From an uncultured Prevotella sp. (GTDB taxonomy: Bacteria > Bacteroidota > Bacteroidia > Bacteroidales > Bacteroidaceae): DNA of 64,000 bases. Position numbers and translations under genes: made by a program. A model generated the notes under the pieces. The model searched no databases. It was not told where the DNA came from and was given only the letters and a program-made list of their open reading frames with translations. The stretch covers positions 1 to 64,000 of the forward strand of contig CALUGW010000013.1 in assembly GCA_944320305.1 (NCBI GenBank). The letters are read 5' to 3'. Within the stretch, counting starts at the first letter, position 1. Every line of letters starts with the position of its first letter. Shown here piece by piece: positions 53,216 to 62,426 of the stretch.

Positions 53216-54127
53216 ATGGCAGAAGACTACAACCTTAGCCACTTAAAGCAATTAGAGGCAGAATCAATCTACATCATACGCGAGGTGGCCGCCGAGTTTG
53301 AGAATCCGGTGATGCTCTACAGCATCGGCAAGGACTCGTCGGTGATGGCCCGCCTGGCCGAAAAGGCGTTCTATCCGGGCCGCCCGCCGTTCCCGCTGAT
53401 GCACATCGACTCCAAATGGAAGTTCAAGGAGATGCTGAAGTTCCGCGACGACTACGCCCGCGAGCACGGCTGGAGGCTCATCGTGGAGTCCAACATGAAG
53501 GCGTTCCGCGAGGGCGTGGGGCCGTTCACCCACGGCAGCAAGGTACACACCGACCTGATGAAGACGCAGGCGCTGCTCCACGCGCTGGACAAATACAAGT
53601 TCGACGCGGCCTTCGGGGGTGCCCGCCGCGACGAGGAGAAGTCGCGCGCCAAGGAGCGCATCTTCTCGTTCCGCAACAAGTTCCACCAGTGGGACCCCAA
53701 GAACCAGCGCCCGGAGCTGTGGGACATCTACAACACCCGGGTGCGCAAGGGCGAGAACATCCGCGTGTTCCCGCTCTCGAACTGGACCGAGCTTGACGTC
53801 TGGCAGTACATACGCATCGAGAAGATACCCATCGTGCCGCTCTACTTCGCCAAGATGCGGCCCGTGGTCAACATCGACGGCACGCTCATCATGCCCGACG
53901 ACGACCGCCTGCCGGAGAAGTACCGCGACCAGATAGAGATGAAGATGGTGCGCTTCCGCACACTGGGCTGCTGGCCGCTCACGGGCGCCGTGGAGTCGAG
54001 CGCCGACACAATAGAGAAGATTGTGGAGGAGATGATGACCACAACAAAGTCGGAACGCACCACGCGCGTCATCGATTTCGACCAGGACTCGAGCATGGAG
54101 CAGAAGAAGCGCGAGGGATACTTCTGA
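53216..54127 (+). CDS. cysD: sulfate adenylyltransferase subunit 2
   Basis: 303 residues, the standard length. PP-loop-type motif [19 protein letters not shown] near residue 40, then [43 protein letters not shown] and the C-terminal [11 protein letters not shown]. It adenylates sulfate to APS in complex with the GTPase CysN. A 32-base spacer containing an AT-rich repeat fragment separates it from cysN. Confidence 0.96.
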   Translation: MAEDYNLSHLKQLEAESIYIIREVAAEFENPVMLYSIGKDSSVMARLAEKAFYPGRPPFPLMHIDSKWKFKEMLKFRDDYAREHGWRLIVESNMKAFREGVGPFTHGSKVHTDLMKTQALLHALDKYKFDAAFGGARRDEEKSRAKERIFSFRNKFHQWDPKNQRPELWDIYNTRVRKGENIRVFPLSNWTELDVWQYIRIEKIPIVPLYFAKMRPVVNIDGTLIMPDDDRLPEKYRDQIEMKMVRFRTLGCWPLTGAVESSADTIEKIVEEMMTTTKSERTTRVIDFDQDSSMEQKKREGYF

Positions 54128-54177
54128 ATGAAAAGTTAAAAATGAAGAATTAAGAAACCGTGACTGACAACAAAAGC

Positions 54178-55920
54178 ATGAGCGAGACAAACAATACAAC
54201 AGCCGGGCGCATGACGATAGAGGAGTTTCTCGACAACGACGAGAGGAAAGACCTGCTGCGCCTGCTCACCGCCGGCTCGGTGGACGACGGCAAGTCAACG
54301 CTGATAGGGCGGCTGCTCTTCGACAGCAAGAAGATATACGAGGACCAGCTCGACGCGCTCGAGCGCGACAGCAAGCGCATGGGCAACGCCGGCGACCACA
54401 TAGACTACGCCCTGCTGCTCGACGGGCTGAAGGCCGAGCGCGAGCAGGGAATAACCATCGACGTGGCCTACCGCTACTTCTCGACCAACCGCCGCAAGTT
54501 CATCATTGCCGACACGCCGGGTCACGAGCAGTACACGCGCAACATGATAACCGGAGGCTCAACGGCGCAGCTGGCCATAATACTGGTGGACGCCCGCAAC
54601 GGAGTGATCACGCAGACGCGCCGCCACTCGTTCCTCGTGTCGCTGCTGGGAATAAAGCATGTGGTGCTGGCGGTCAACAAGATGGACCTCACAGGCTTCA
54701 GCAAAGAGGTGTTCGACAGAATCGTGGCAGACTATACGGACTTCATACGCCCGCTCGGCATACCCGACATACAGTGCATTCCGCTATCCGCCCTCGACGG
54801 CGACAACGTGGTGGAGCGGTCGGAGCGCACGCCGTGGTACGGCGGCCCGGCCCTGCTTGACTTCCTTGAGAACGTGCGCGTGGGCACAGACCAGAACATG
54901 GCGGACTTCCGCTTCCCCGTGCAGTATGTGCTGCGCCCCAATCTGGACTTCCGCGGATTCTGCGGCAAGGTGGCCTCGGGCGTTGTCCGCAAGGGCGACG
55001 AGGTGGTGGCGCTGCCGTCGGGCAAGCGCAGTCGCATAAAGGAAATCGTTACCGCCGACGGCAATCTGGACTACGCTTTCCCGCCGCAGTGCGTCACGCT
55101 GACACTCGACGACGAGATAGACGTGTCGCGCGGAGAGATGCTCGCCCCCCCCGACAACCTGCCGGAAAGGGGCCGCCGCTTCGAGGCCATGCTCGTGTGG
55201 ATGGACGAGGAGCCGATGGACACCACCAAGCAGTTCTATCTGAAGCAGACAACCAGCACCACCCGCGCCCGCATAGACGGCATACGCTACAAGGTGGACG
55301 TGAACACCATGGAGCAGAGCAACGTGAGCGCGCTGAGGCTCAACGAGATTGGGAAGGTGGTGATAACCACGAACAAGGAGCTGTTCTTCGATTCCTACAG
55401 CAGGAACAAGCCCTGCGGGTCGTTCATCATCATCGACCCCGTGACGAACAACACGTCGGCCGTGGGCATGATAACGGCCAAAGCCGACGCGGCGGAGCTG
55501 TTCACGCCCATCTCTGACGGCGACAGGCGGCGCATGGAGGGCGGCGAGCCGATAGTCAGCGCGGCCGAGCGCACGGAGCGGCTGGGCCAGCGGGGCCGCG
55601 TCTACTGGATCAGCGGCGGCAGCGAGGCGCAGCGCAACGTGCTCGCGCTGACGCTCGAGCGGCGCCTGTTTGACACCGGGCAATACGCCCTGGCACTGAC
55701 CGGCGGACTGGCCTGCGGCGCAGGCGCGGCCCTGACGGCGCGGCGCCTGGCCGACGGCGGGGTGGCCGTGGCCTGCTGCGCAGCCCCGGCTGAGGGTGCC
55801 GAGGCGGCCGGCGACGTGCGCCTCCGCATAGGCGCCGAGGCGGCCTGCGGCGGCGATGTGAGAACGATTGAGCCTGAGCGGATGCAGCAGGCGGTGGACG
55901 ACATAATCAAAGAAGCATAA
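54178..55920 (+). CDS. cysN: sulfate adenylyltransferase subunit 1 with a degenerate APS-kinase-like tail
   Basis: 580 residues from the ATG at 54178; a GTG at 54160 is a possible earlier start. The EF-Tu-like GTPase has GSVDDGKST (33-41), [16 protein letters not shown], and two beta-barrel domains to about residue 440. CysN normally ends near there. The last 108 residues (from about 473) start GRVYWISGG and continue [17 protein letters not shown]. That follows the opening of an APS kinase, but the P-loop is replaced (GGSEAQRNV for GLSGSGKST). The rest is Ala/Gly-rich. It looks like a CysNC fusion whose kinase half has decayed, with an intact cysC two genes upstream. Confidence 0.92.
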   Translation: MSETNNTTAGRMTIEEFLDNDERKDLLRLLTAGSVDDGKSTLIGRLLFDSKKIYEDQLDALERDSKRMGNAGDHIDYALLLDGLKAEREQGITIDVAYRYFSTNRRKFIIADTPGHEQYTRNMITGGSTAQLAIILVDARNGVITQTRRHSFLVSLLGIKHVVLAVNKMDLTGFSKEVFDRIVADYTDFIRPLGIPDIQCIPLSALDGDNVVERSERTPWYGGPALLDFLENVRVGTDQNMADFRFPVQYVLRPNLDFRGFCGKVASGVVRKGDEVVALPSGKRSRIKEIVTADGNLDYAFPPQCVTLTLDDEIDVSRGEMLAPPDNLPERGRRFEAMLVWMDEEPMDTTKQFYLKQTTSTTRARIDGIRYKVDVNTMEQSNVSALRLNEIGKVVITTNKELFFDSYSRNKPCGSFIIIDPVTNNTSAVGMITAKADAAELFTPISDGDRRRMEGGEPIVSAAERTERLGQRGRVYWISGGSEAQRNVLALTLERRLFDTGQYALALTGGLACGAGAALTARRLADGGVAVACCAAPAEGAEAAGDVRLRIGAEAACGGDVRTIEPERMQQAVDDIIKEA

Positions 55921-55924
55921 GACA

Positions 55925-57031
55925 ATGGGACTTCTCGAATTCAACAAACTGCCCATCAACACCCTTGTGGGCGCCGACTGGCATACTTTCAAGGCCGTGT
56001 GCGCCGGGCGCGACATCGACAAAGGCTACCGACGCAAGTACCGGCTGACCAAGGGCGTGTGCCGGATGCTCAGCCTGCTCACGCCAATACAGGACGCGCG
56101 CTACCGCCGCCTGCTGGCCGACAAGCCGCTGGAGCACCCGCCCGTGTTCATACTGGGCCACTGGCGCAGCGGCACCACGTTCATGCACAACGTGCTGTCG
56201 TGCGACCGCCACTTCGGCTACAACACCACCTACCAGACCGTCTTCCCGCATCTGATGATGTTCGGGCAGGCGTTCTTCAAGAAGAACATGGCCTGGCTGA
56301 TGCCCGACAAGCGCCCCACCGACAACATGGAGCTGGCCGTGGACCTGCCGCAGGAGGAGGAGTTCGCCCTGGCCAACATGATGCCCTACACGTATTACAA
56401 CTTCTGGTTCTTCCCGAAATACATGATGGAGTACTGCGACCGCTTCCTCACCTTCGAGCGGATAACGCCCGAGGAACTTCGCGTCTTTGAGGAAGTGTTT
56501 ACCAAGCTGATAAAGATCAGCCTGTGGAACACCCACGGCACGCAGTTCCTATCGAAGAACCCGCCCCACACCGGGCGTGTGCGCGAGCTGGTGAAGATGT
56601 TCCCCGACGCAAAGTTCATCTATCTGATGCGCAACCCCTACACCGTGTTCGAGAGCACGCGCAGCTTCTTCAGCAACACCATCCTGCCGCTGAAGCTCGA
56701 GGACATAAGCCCCGAGGAGCTTGAGCAGAACATCCTGAGCGTCTACACAAGGCTCTACCGCCGCTACGAGGCCGACAAGAGCCTCATCCCGCAGGGCAAC
56801 CTCATCGAGGTGAAGTTCGAGGACTACGAGGCCGACGCCTACGGCATGACGCGCCACATCTACGACGCGCTCTCGCTGCCCGGCTTCAAGGAGGCCGACG
56901 GCGCCATACGCGCCTACACCGAAAGGAAGAAGGGATACAAGAAGAACGCCTACAAGTATGACGACCGCACGGTGCGCCTCGTGGAGGACAACTGGGGCTA
57001 CGCGCTGAAGGACTGGAACTATTCGATATAG
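55925..57031 (+). CDS. PAPS-dependent sulfotransferase
   Basis: 368 residues of the Sulfotransfer_3-like group. The 5'-phosphosulfate loop is ILGHWRSGTTFMHNVLS (76-92). A 3'-phosphate-binding segment is suggested by IYLMRNPYTVFESTRSF. The rest is rich in aromatic residues (NFWFFPKYMMEYCDRF), suitable for a hydrophobic acceptor. It is the last gene of the PAPS cluster, 4 bases after cysN. A comparable cys-sulfotransferase cluster in Bacteroides thetaiotaomicron has been reported to sulfonate sterols. Whether this enzyme has that acceptor is inference. Confidence 0.85.
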   Translation: MGLLEFNKLPINTLVGADWHTFKAVCAGRDIDKGYRRKYRLTKGVCRMLSLLTPIQDARYRRLLADKPLEHPPVFILGHWRSGTTFMHNVLSCDRHFGYNTTYQTVFPHLMMFGQAFFKKNMAWLMPDKRPTDNMELAVDLPQEEEFALANMMPYTYYNFWFFPKYMMEYCDRFLTFERITPEELRVFEEVFTKLIKISLWNTHGTQFLSKNPPHTGRVRELVKMFPDAKFIYLMRNPYTVFESTRSFFSNTILPLKLEDISPEELEQNILSVYTRLYRRYEADKSLIPQGNLIEVKFEDYEADAYGMTRHIYDALSLPGFKEADGAIRAYTERKKGYKKNAYKYDDRTVRLVEDNWGYALKDWNYSI

Positions 57032-57063
57032 AATTAGGAATTTTGAGTTTTGAGTTTTGAATT

Positions 57064-57103
57064 GGGCCGCGCGCTCCAACGTGGGAACGCGCGGCCCTAT
57101 CAT
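57064..57103 (+). terminator. terminator of the sulfate cluster
   Basis: A perfect 10-bp GC stem (57064-57073 with 57088-57097) with a 14-base loop and a T-rich tail (ATCATTTTTT), 33 bases after the sulfotransferase stop. Confidence 0.8.
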
Positions 57104-57141
57104 TTTTTATTCATTGCCGCATTCGCACCATGAGCACCAAA

Positions 57142-57284
57142 ACGGCGCAGCCAACTCAAAACTCAAAACTCAAAATTCCAAATTCAAACGGCGCGGCCCC
57201 AATTCAAAATTCCTAATTCAAAAATCCAGACTCGAACGGCGCAGCCCCAACTCAAAACTCAAAATTCAAAACTCAAAACTCAAT
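57142..57284. repeat. three tandem repeats of 46-49 bases
   Basis: Units begin ACGGCGC at 57142, 57188 and 57236. Each is a GC-rich head followed by 'aactcaaaattcaaa' runs. They fill the space between the sulfotransferase terminator and the lptB stop. No gene is supported here. Confidence 0.75.
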
Positions 57285-58122
57285 TCTCTTCTTCCGCCTC
57301 GCGCGCCTTGCGCTCCTCCTCCATCAGCTGGAAGTCCTTCTTGCGCAGCACGAAGCTGTTGCTCAGGTACTTCTCGCGCACAATCTTGTTGGCGGCCAGC
57401 TCCTCGGGGCTGCCCTGGAAGAGAATGCGCCCCTCGAAGAGCAGATACGCCCGGTCGGTGATGGAGAGCGTCTCCTGCACGTTGTGGTCGGTGATGAGGA
57501 TGCCGATGTTGCGGTACTTCAGCCTCCACACAATCTGCTGGATGTCCTCCACGGCGATGGGGTCAACGCCGGCGAACGGCTCGTCGAGCATGATGAACTT
57601 GGGGTCTATGGCCAGGCAGCGCGCAATCTCCGTGCGGCGGCGCTCGCCTCCCGACAGCTGGTCGCCCTTGTTCTTGCGCACCTTCTGCAGGCGGAACTCC
57701 TTTATGAGGCTCTCCAGCTTCTCCATCTGATACTGCCGGGGCTTGCCCGTCATCTCGAGCACGGAGAGGATGTTGTCCTCGACGCTCATCTTGCGGAACA
57801 CGCTGGCCTCCTGGGCCAGATAGCCGATGCCGGCCCGCGCCCGCTTGTAGACCGGAAACTTTGTTATGTCGAGGTCGTCGAGATAGATGTGGCCCGCGTT
57901 GGGCACAATCAGGCCGGTGGTCATGTAGAACGAGGTGGTCTTGCCAGCCCCGTTGGGTCCCAGCAGCCCCACAATCTCGCCCTGCCTCACGTTTATCGAC
58001 ACGTCGTTAACCACAGTGCGCTTGCCGTAGCGTTTCACCAGGCCCTCGGTGCGCAGCACCATTCCCCCGGTCTTCACCTCGTCGCCCGCAGGCGCCGCCG
58101 ATATGTTGTTTGTCTCTTCCAT
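57280..58122 (-). CDS. lptB: LPS export ABC transporter ATP-binding protein LptB
   Basis: 280 residues from the ATG at 58122; ATG 58131 and, as a shorter form, ATG 58062 are alternatives, because the usual LptB start corresponds to [14 protein letters not shown]. Walker [11 protein letters not shown]-loop [17 protein letters not shown], signature [13 protein letters not shown], Walker [14 protein letters not shown] and H-loop ITDHNV are intact. The pattern [11 protein letters not shown]...LE is characteristic of LptB rather than other ABC ATPases. It powers LPS extraction by LptFG. The C-terminal 35 residues are a charged extension. No lptFG or lptC is adjacent. Confidence 0.92.
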   Translation of the reverse strand: MEETNNISAAPAGDEVKTGGMVLRTEGLVKRYGKRTVVNDVSINVRQGEIVGLLGPNGAGKTTSFYMTTGLIVPNAGHIYLDDLDITKFPVYKRARAGIGYLAQEASVFRKMSVEDNILSVLEMTGKPRQYQMEKLESLIKEFRLQKVRKNKGDQLSGGERRRTEIARCLAIDPKFIMLDEPFAGVDPIAVEDIQQIVWRLKYRNIGILITDHNVQETLSITDRAYLLFEGRILFQGSPEELAANKIVREKYLSNSFVLRKKDFQLMEEERKAREAEEEN

Positions 58123-58167
58123 ACAATTCATTATGCGCCGCGCCCGCAGGCGGCAACACCTTTCCCG

Positions 58168-58266
58168 GGCGCGGCTTAACTTCTGCAAAGTTAACGCAAG
58201 CGAGAGGAAAGAAAGTTCACTTTCGATTTCCCGAGCGCAGCTTAACTTCTGCAAAGTTAGTGCAAA
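58168..58266 (-). promoter_or_regulatory. duplicated promoter-like element upstream of lptB
   Basis: A segment of about 33 bases ('gcttaacttctgcaaagtta' and flanks) occurs twice in direct orientation with a 66-base period (58168-58200 and 58234-58266). On the minus strand each copy has a perfect -7 box TAACTTTG (58193-58186 and 58259-58252). The distal one has TTTC about 21 bases upstream. The lptB start lies about 55-120 bases downstream. Confidence 0.6.
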
Positions 58267-58739
58267 AAACCGAGCGGGCGAAACGAATGCACATTATTTA
58301 TATAATATAATGGGAATATTAGCATTTTGCCGGCGCCGCGTCGATGGCGCATAAACATACGGCAAAGACGTATTAATATGCAAACCGGCGGACAGTCTGC
58401 GCAACGCTTCCGCCCGCCAAAAGCGGCCTTGCGGAGCAGGAAAAAACGCCCTGCGCAACCCACTGATAATCAACACGTTGCAAAACAGGCCATTTTGGCC
58501 TCCCAAATAGCCTGTTTTGCAAGCCAATATAGGCCATTTCGCAGGCCAAAATGGCCTATATTGGAAAACCGTTCCGGCCGCCACGCTCCTCAGCACCATA
58601 AAAACGGGCCACAAGGGGGCGCTCCGCCGCCACGCGGGGCGGCGGAGCAAAGCGCATATTTATGCACTCCGCGCGGCCGCGAGCAGGCCCGGCCGCTACA
58701 CGTTATTTAACCCCGGGCGGGCAAAAACCCGCGCCAACA
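58267..58739. other. divergent gap between lptB and mlaE
   Basis: About 470 bases with no supported gene. It contains array D of the 22-base units and GC-rich low-complexity stretches around it. Frames on both strands here are repeat translations. Confidence 0.6.
58480..58567. repeat. 22-base palindromic unit array D (four units)
   Basis: Units start at 58480, 58502, 58524 and 58546 without spacers. Centres are AGGCC, TAGCC, AGGCC and TGGCC, with arms such as CCAATATA and CTATATTGG. It lies about 170 bases upstream of the mlaE promoter. Confidence 0.85.
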
Positions 58740-58771
58740 TTTGAGTTTCTGTGGGATAATGGCTATCTTTG
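58740..58771 (+). promoter_or_regulatory. promoter of mlaE
   Basis: TTTG at 58740-58743, a 20-base gap, TATCTTTG at 58764-58771: a perfect pair. Transcription should start near 58778, which excludes a TTG start at 58769 and leaves the ATG at 58793 or 58802. Confidence 0.8.
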
Positions 58772-58792
58772 CAGGAACAAACATTGCAGACA

Positions 58793-59539
58793 ATGATAAT
58801 AATGAAATGGCTCGACAGCCTCGGGCGCTACCTCATGCTGATGGGCCGCACGTTCCAGAGGCCGGAGCGCATGCGGATGTTCTTCAAGGAATATCTGAAG
58901 GAAATGGCCCAGCTCGGCGTCAACTCCATCGGCATCGTGCTGCTGATATCCTTCTTCATCGGCGCGGTGATATGCATCCAGATGAAGCTCAACATCCAGA
59001 GCCCGTGGATGCCGCGCTGGACCACCGGCTACGTCACGCGCGAGATAATGCTCCTGGAGTTCTCATCGTCCATCATGTGCCTCATCCTGGCCGGCAAGGT
59101 GGGCTCCAACATCGCCTCGGAGATAGGCACCATGCGCGTCACCCAGCAGATAGACGCCCTCGACATCATGGGCGTCAACTCGGCGTGCTACCTCATCCTG
59201 CCCAAGATTCTGGGCCTGATAACCATCATGCCCTTCCTCGTCATCTTCTCGTCGGCCACAGGAATACTCGGCGCCTACGGCACGGCCTACATCGGCCACG
59301 TGCTCTCGCCAGAGGACCTTACCGCCGGCCTGCAGCACTCCTTCAACTCTTGGTTCGTGTGGATGAGCATCATCAAGAGCCTGTTCTTCGCGTTCATCAT
59401 ATCGAGCGTTCCCTCATACTTCGGCTACACCGTCGAGGGCGGCTCGGTCAACGTGGGCAAGGCCAGCACCGACGCCGTGGTGAGCAGCAGCGTTCTCATC
59501 CTCTGCTCCGACGTGTTCCTCACGCAGCTGCTGAGCTGA
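58793..59539 (+). CDS. mlaE: MlaE-family ABC permease
   Basis: 248 residues from the first ATG after the promoter (MIIMKWLDSLGRYLMLMGRTF); ATG 58802 is equally plausible. Five to six membrane helices are present, with the MlaE hallmark cytoplasmic loop: GKVGSNIASEIGTMRVTQQIDALDIMGVN. It forms the membrane part of the transporter that moves phospholipids between the inner and outer membranes with the ATPase MlaF and an MCE protein. No MCE (mlaD) gene is in the window. Confidence 0.92.
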   Translation: MIIMKWLDSLGRYLMLMGRTFQRPERMRMFFKEYLKEMAQLGVNSIGIVLLISFFIGAVICIQMKLNIQSPWMPRWTTGYVTREIMLLEFSSSIMCLILAGKVGSNIASEIGTMRVTQQIDALDIMGVNSACYLILPKILGLITIMPFLVIFSSATGILGAYGTAYIGHVLSPEDLTAGLQHSFNSWFVWMSIIKSLFFAFIISSVPSYFGYTVEGGSVNVGKASTDAVVSSSVLILCSDVFLTQLLS

Positions 59540-59880
59540 AAGCCGCGGCTTAGGAGACAGGAGACAGGAGACGGGAGACAGACGAATGCAGAGACTGTAT
59601 AATTCTGTCCAAAGACCTTGGGTATAATAGGACAGGATGATTTCGATTTGTTGTCCGACAACATCGAACAAGCCGGCAAATTGCCGCACGGCTACTGCAA
59701 CGGCATAATACACAATAACGGACTAAAAGTTAAAGCAAAGCAGCAAGTGGAACAGGAAACAGACGGAAAGCACCATAAAGTGGGCTATGACGATACAAAC
59801 AACCGGCAAACGGAATCCTCAAGACCGCAGACAACGCATACGTCTGAACTACTGTCTACTGACTACTGGATACTGAGAGT
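59540..59880. other. repeat-rich gap between mlaE and mlaF
   Basis: 341 bases. It starts with tandem 'ggagaca' heptamers (59550-59582; the opposite-strand form recurs near 49575-49605) and ends with 'tactg' runs before mlaF. A frame of 88 codons (59618-59884) covers it but has the composition of repeat DNA and no recognisable domain. Confidence 0.55.
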
Positions 59881-60660
59881 ATGATCGAAATAAGACACAT
59901 AAGCAAGTCGTTCGGCGACAAGGAAGTGCTGAAAGACATCAGCGCGGTCTTCGAGAGCGGCAAGACCAACCTGATAATAGGCCAGAGCGGGTCGGGAAAG
60001 ACCGTGCTGGTGAAGAACCTCGTGGGCCTGCTCAGCCCGTCGGACGGCCACATCCTCTACGACGGACGCGACTTCGGCACCATGAGCAAGCGCGACAAGG
60101 TGATGCTGCGCCGCGAGATGGGGATGCTCTTCCAAAGCTCGGCGCTCTTCGACTCGATGACCGTGCTGCAGAACGTGATGTTCCCCCTCGATATGTTCTC
60201 AAGCATGACGCTGCGCGACAGGACGCGCCGCGCGCGCACATGCCTTGACCGCGTGAACATAACCGACGCCGAGAGCAAGTACCCCGGAGAGATCTCGGGC
60301 GGAATGCAGAAGCGCGTGGCCATCGCCAGAGCCATCGCCCTGAACCCCAAATACCTCTTCTGCGACGAGCCGAACTCAGGGCTCGACCCCAAGACCTCGC
60401 TCGTCATCGACGACCTGCTGCACGGCATCACCCAGGAGTTCAACATCACCACCATCATCAACACCCACGACATGAACTCCGTGATGGGCATCGGCGAGAA
60501 CATAATCTTCATCTACGAGGGGCGCAAAGAGTGGCAGGGGGTGAGCGCTGACATCATGGAGTCTGACAACAAGAGGCTCACCGACTTCATCTTCGCCAGC
60601 GACCTGCTGAAGAACATGCGCCGCGCCGTGCTCGACAAACGCCGCGAAGACCGCCCGTAG
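59881..60660 (+). CDS. mlaF: MlaF-family ABC ATP-binding protein
   Basis: 259 residues. Walker A IGQSGSGKT (33-41), Q-loop MLFQSSALFDSMTVLQNV, signature EISGGMQKRVAIARA, Walker B YLFCDEPNSGLDP and H-loop NTHDMNSV. The sequence GMLFQSSALFDSMTV is diagnostic of MlaF-type ATPases. Partner of MlaE. The start is set by homology (MIEIRHISKSFGDKEVL). Confidence 0.93.
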   Translation: MIEIRHISKSFGDKEVLKDISAVFESGKTNLIIGQSGSGKTVLVKNLVGLLSPSDGHILYDGRDFGTMSKRDKVMLRREMGMLFQSSALFDSMTVLQNVMFPLDMFSSMTLRDRTRRARTCLDRVNITDAESKYPGEISGGMQKRVAIARAIALNPKYLFCDEPNSGLDPKTSLVIDDLLHGITQEFNITTIINTHDMNSVMGIGENIIFIYEGRKEWQGVSADIMESDNKRLTDFIFASDLLKNMRRAVLDKRREDRP

Positions 60661-60701
60661 GCCCGCTGCCCACCGACAGAAAATCCCTAAAACAAAGCGT
60701 T

Positions 60702-61790
60702 ATGAAGAAGAAAACCACACTGGCAAAGGCTCTGGCCGCCGTCATCATGGCCGCCGGAGCGCAGCAGGCCGCAGCCTGCACGGGCATCACCCTGCACGCG
60801 GCCGACGGGGCGTGCGTGCCCGCCCGCACCATCGAATGGGGAGGCAGCGACCTGGCCAGCCGCTACGTCATCGTGCCGCGCGGCCACAGGCAGACGTCCT
60901 ACGTGCCCGGCGGAGCGAAGCGGGGCATGGAGTTCACCGCCCGCTATGGCTACGTCGGCCTGGCCGTGGAGCAGGAGGAGTTCGTGGCCGAGGGCCTCAA
61001 CGAGGCCGGACTCTCAGCCGGACTGTTCTATTTTCCGCGCTACGGCGGGTATGAGCCCTACAGCGAGGCCGGCAGGACCACCTCGATAGCCGACCTGCAG
61101 CTGGTGCCGTGGATTCTGGGCAGCTGCAAGACGGTTGACGAGGTCAAGGCCGCCGTGGCCGGGGCGCACGTCGTCGCCGTGGACCCGAGGGCAAGCACGG
61201 CGCACTGGCGCTTCACCGACGCCACAGGACGGCAGGTGGTGCTGGAAATCACGGACGGCAAGGCCCGCTTCTTCGAGTCCTCTCTGGGCGTGCTCACCAA
61301 CTCGCCGGGCTACGAGTGGCAGCTCACCAACCTCAACAACTACGTGAACCTGCTGCCTGGCACCGCCGCGCAGAACAACCTGGGAGCCTTGACGCTGACC
61401 TCGTTCGGCGCGGGCAGCGGCTTCCTCGGCCTGCCGGGCGACGTCACCCCGCCCTCGCGCTTCGTCCGCGCAGCCCTCTACCAGACGGCCACGCCGCTGG
61501 CAGACACGGCCGACGAGGCCGTGCGCCAGTGCTTCCAGATTCTGAACAACTTCGACATTCCCATTGGCATCGAGACAGCGCGCGGCCAACAGCCCGCCGA
61601 CCTGCCCAGCGCCACACAGTGGACGTCGGCCACCGACATCAGGAACGGCCGCATCTACTACCGCACCATGCGCAACTCGGCCATACGCTGCATAGACCTC
61701 CGCGCCATAGACTTTGCCAAAGTGAAGTATCAGACGGCGCCGCTCGACAACGTGAGGGTGCAGCCTGTGAATATGGTGGAGATAAAATGA
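60702..61790 (+). CDS. choloylglycine-hydrolase-family protein (secreted)
   Basis: 362 residues. A signal peptide ends just before Cys26 (QQAAACTGITLHA), which would become the N-terminal nucleophile of the Ntn-hydrolase after cleavage. Family residues: Arg42 in ARTIEWG, Asn100 (GLNEAGLSAGLFYF), Asn200 (VLTNSPGYEWQLTNL) and Arg253 (PPSRFVRA). The position that is Asp in most bile-salt hydrolases is Glu45 here. It should act in the periplasm on an amide such as a conjugated bile salt, penicillin V or an acyl amide; the substrate cannot be read from sequence. It begins 41 bases after mlaF. Confidence 0.88.
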   Translation: MKKKTTLAKALAAVIMAAGAQQAAACTGITLHAADGACVPARTIEWGGSDLASRYVIVPRGHRQTSYVPGGAKRGMEFTARYGYVGLAVEQEEFVAEGLNEAGLSAGLFYFPRYGGYEPYSEAGRTTSIADLQLVPWILGSCKTVDEVKAAVAGAHVVAVDPRASTAHWRFTDATGRQVVLEITDGKARFFESSLGVLTNSPGYEWQLTNLNNYVNLLPGTAAQNNLGALTLTSFGAGSGFLGLPGDVTPPSRFVRAALYQTATPLADTADEAVRQCFQILNNFDIPIGIETARGQQPADLPSATQWTSATDIRNGRIYYRTMRNSAIRCIDLRAIDFAKVKYQTAPLDNVRVQPVNMVEIK

Positions 61791-61852
61791 TTTAAACAAT
61801 ACGGCATTTCTGTTTCGTCGTTCACATAAACAGAAATGCCGTATTGTTTAAA
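61791..61852. terminator. bidirectional terminator, perfect 25-bp stem
   Basis: Arms 61791-61815 and 61828-61852 are perfectly complementary with a 12-base loop. The stem begins TTTAAA and ends TTTAAA, so both strands have short T runs. It separates convergent genes. Confidence 0.8.
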
Positions 61853-61870
61853 TTACATTTTAAGGTTATA

Positions 61871-62386
61871 TTAGAAATCTATAAAATACAATAAAGATAT
61901 ATCATGTTTGCCACTATCCTCGGCTTTAATCACGAAAGGCTCTTTTTCTCTGCAAACATAAATACAACCATGATAATTAGTTTGTGAGTAATTATATTCA
62001 CTCTGGCTATGGGACGCACACTCCAAAAACAGCTTTGTCCCTTTCTTTAACGGACCATAAGTGCCCTCCCATTGCATATCCATTGTATCAAAAGATTGAA
62101 CACCATTTTCTGTAACAAACCGTATAGTTTTTCTTACATTAATGTGCAAAGACGGCATATCAAGTTTGTATTTTACATAATAACGCACATCTTCTTCTTT
62201 TTCATTATCAATCTTATCATCATCTTTTCCACCTAAATTATCATCATTATTTTCTGTCGAAGATGATGTGTTTGGAGGCGTATTGGTAATTCCATAGCTG
62301 GAATCATCATCTTTTGAACAAGAACAAAATATAGCAATGCCCAACAGCAAAGAGCAAATTATGTTACAAAGATTTGTGACTTTCAT
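61871..62386 (-). CDS. AT-rich lipoprotein of unknown function
   Basis: 171 residues. Lipobox FCSC at about residue 23, then a Ser/Asn/Asp/Glu/Lys-rich disordered linker (25-66) and a small beta-rich domain (VRYYVKYKLDMPSLHINVRKTIRF... DISLLYFIDF). The gene is clearly lower in GC than its neighbours on both sides, and it uses AT-ending codons, which suggests recent acquisition. No family recognised. Confidence 0.7.
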   Translation of the reverse strand: MKVTNLCNIICSLLLGIAIFCSCSKDDDSSYGITNTPPNTSSSTENNDDNLGGKDDDKIDNEKEEDVRYYVKYKLDMPSLHINVRKTIRFVTENGVQSFDTMDMQWEGTYGPLKKGTKLFLECASHSQSEYNYSQTNYHGCIYVCREKEPFVIKAEDSGKHDISLLYFIDF

Positions 62387-62426
62387 AAAAACAAAAGTTA
62401 TTTTATTACAAGCAAAAATTTAAGCG

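Noticed and set aside
58769-58792. TTG start for mlaE eight codons upstream
   Set aside because: It lies inside the -7 promoter box, upstream of the expected transcription start.
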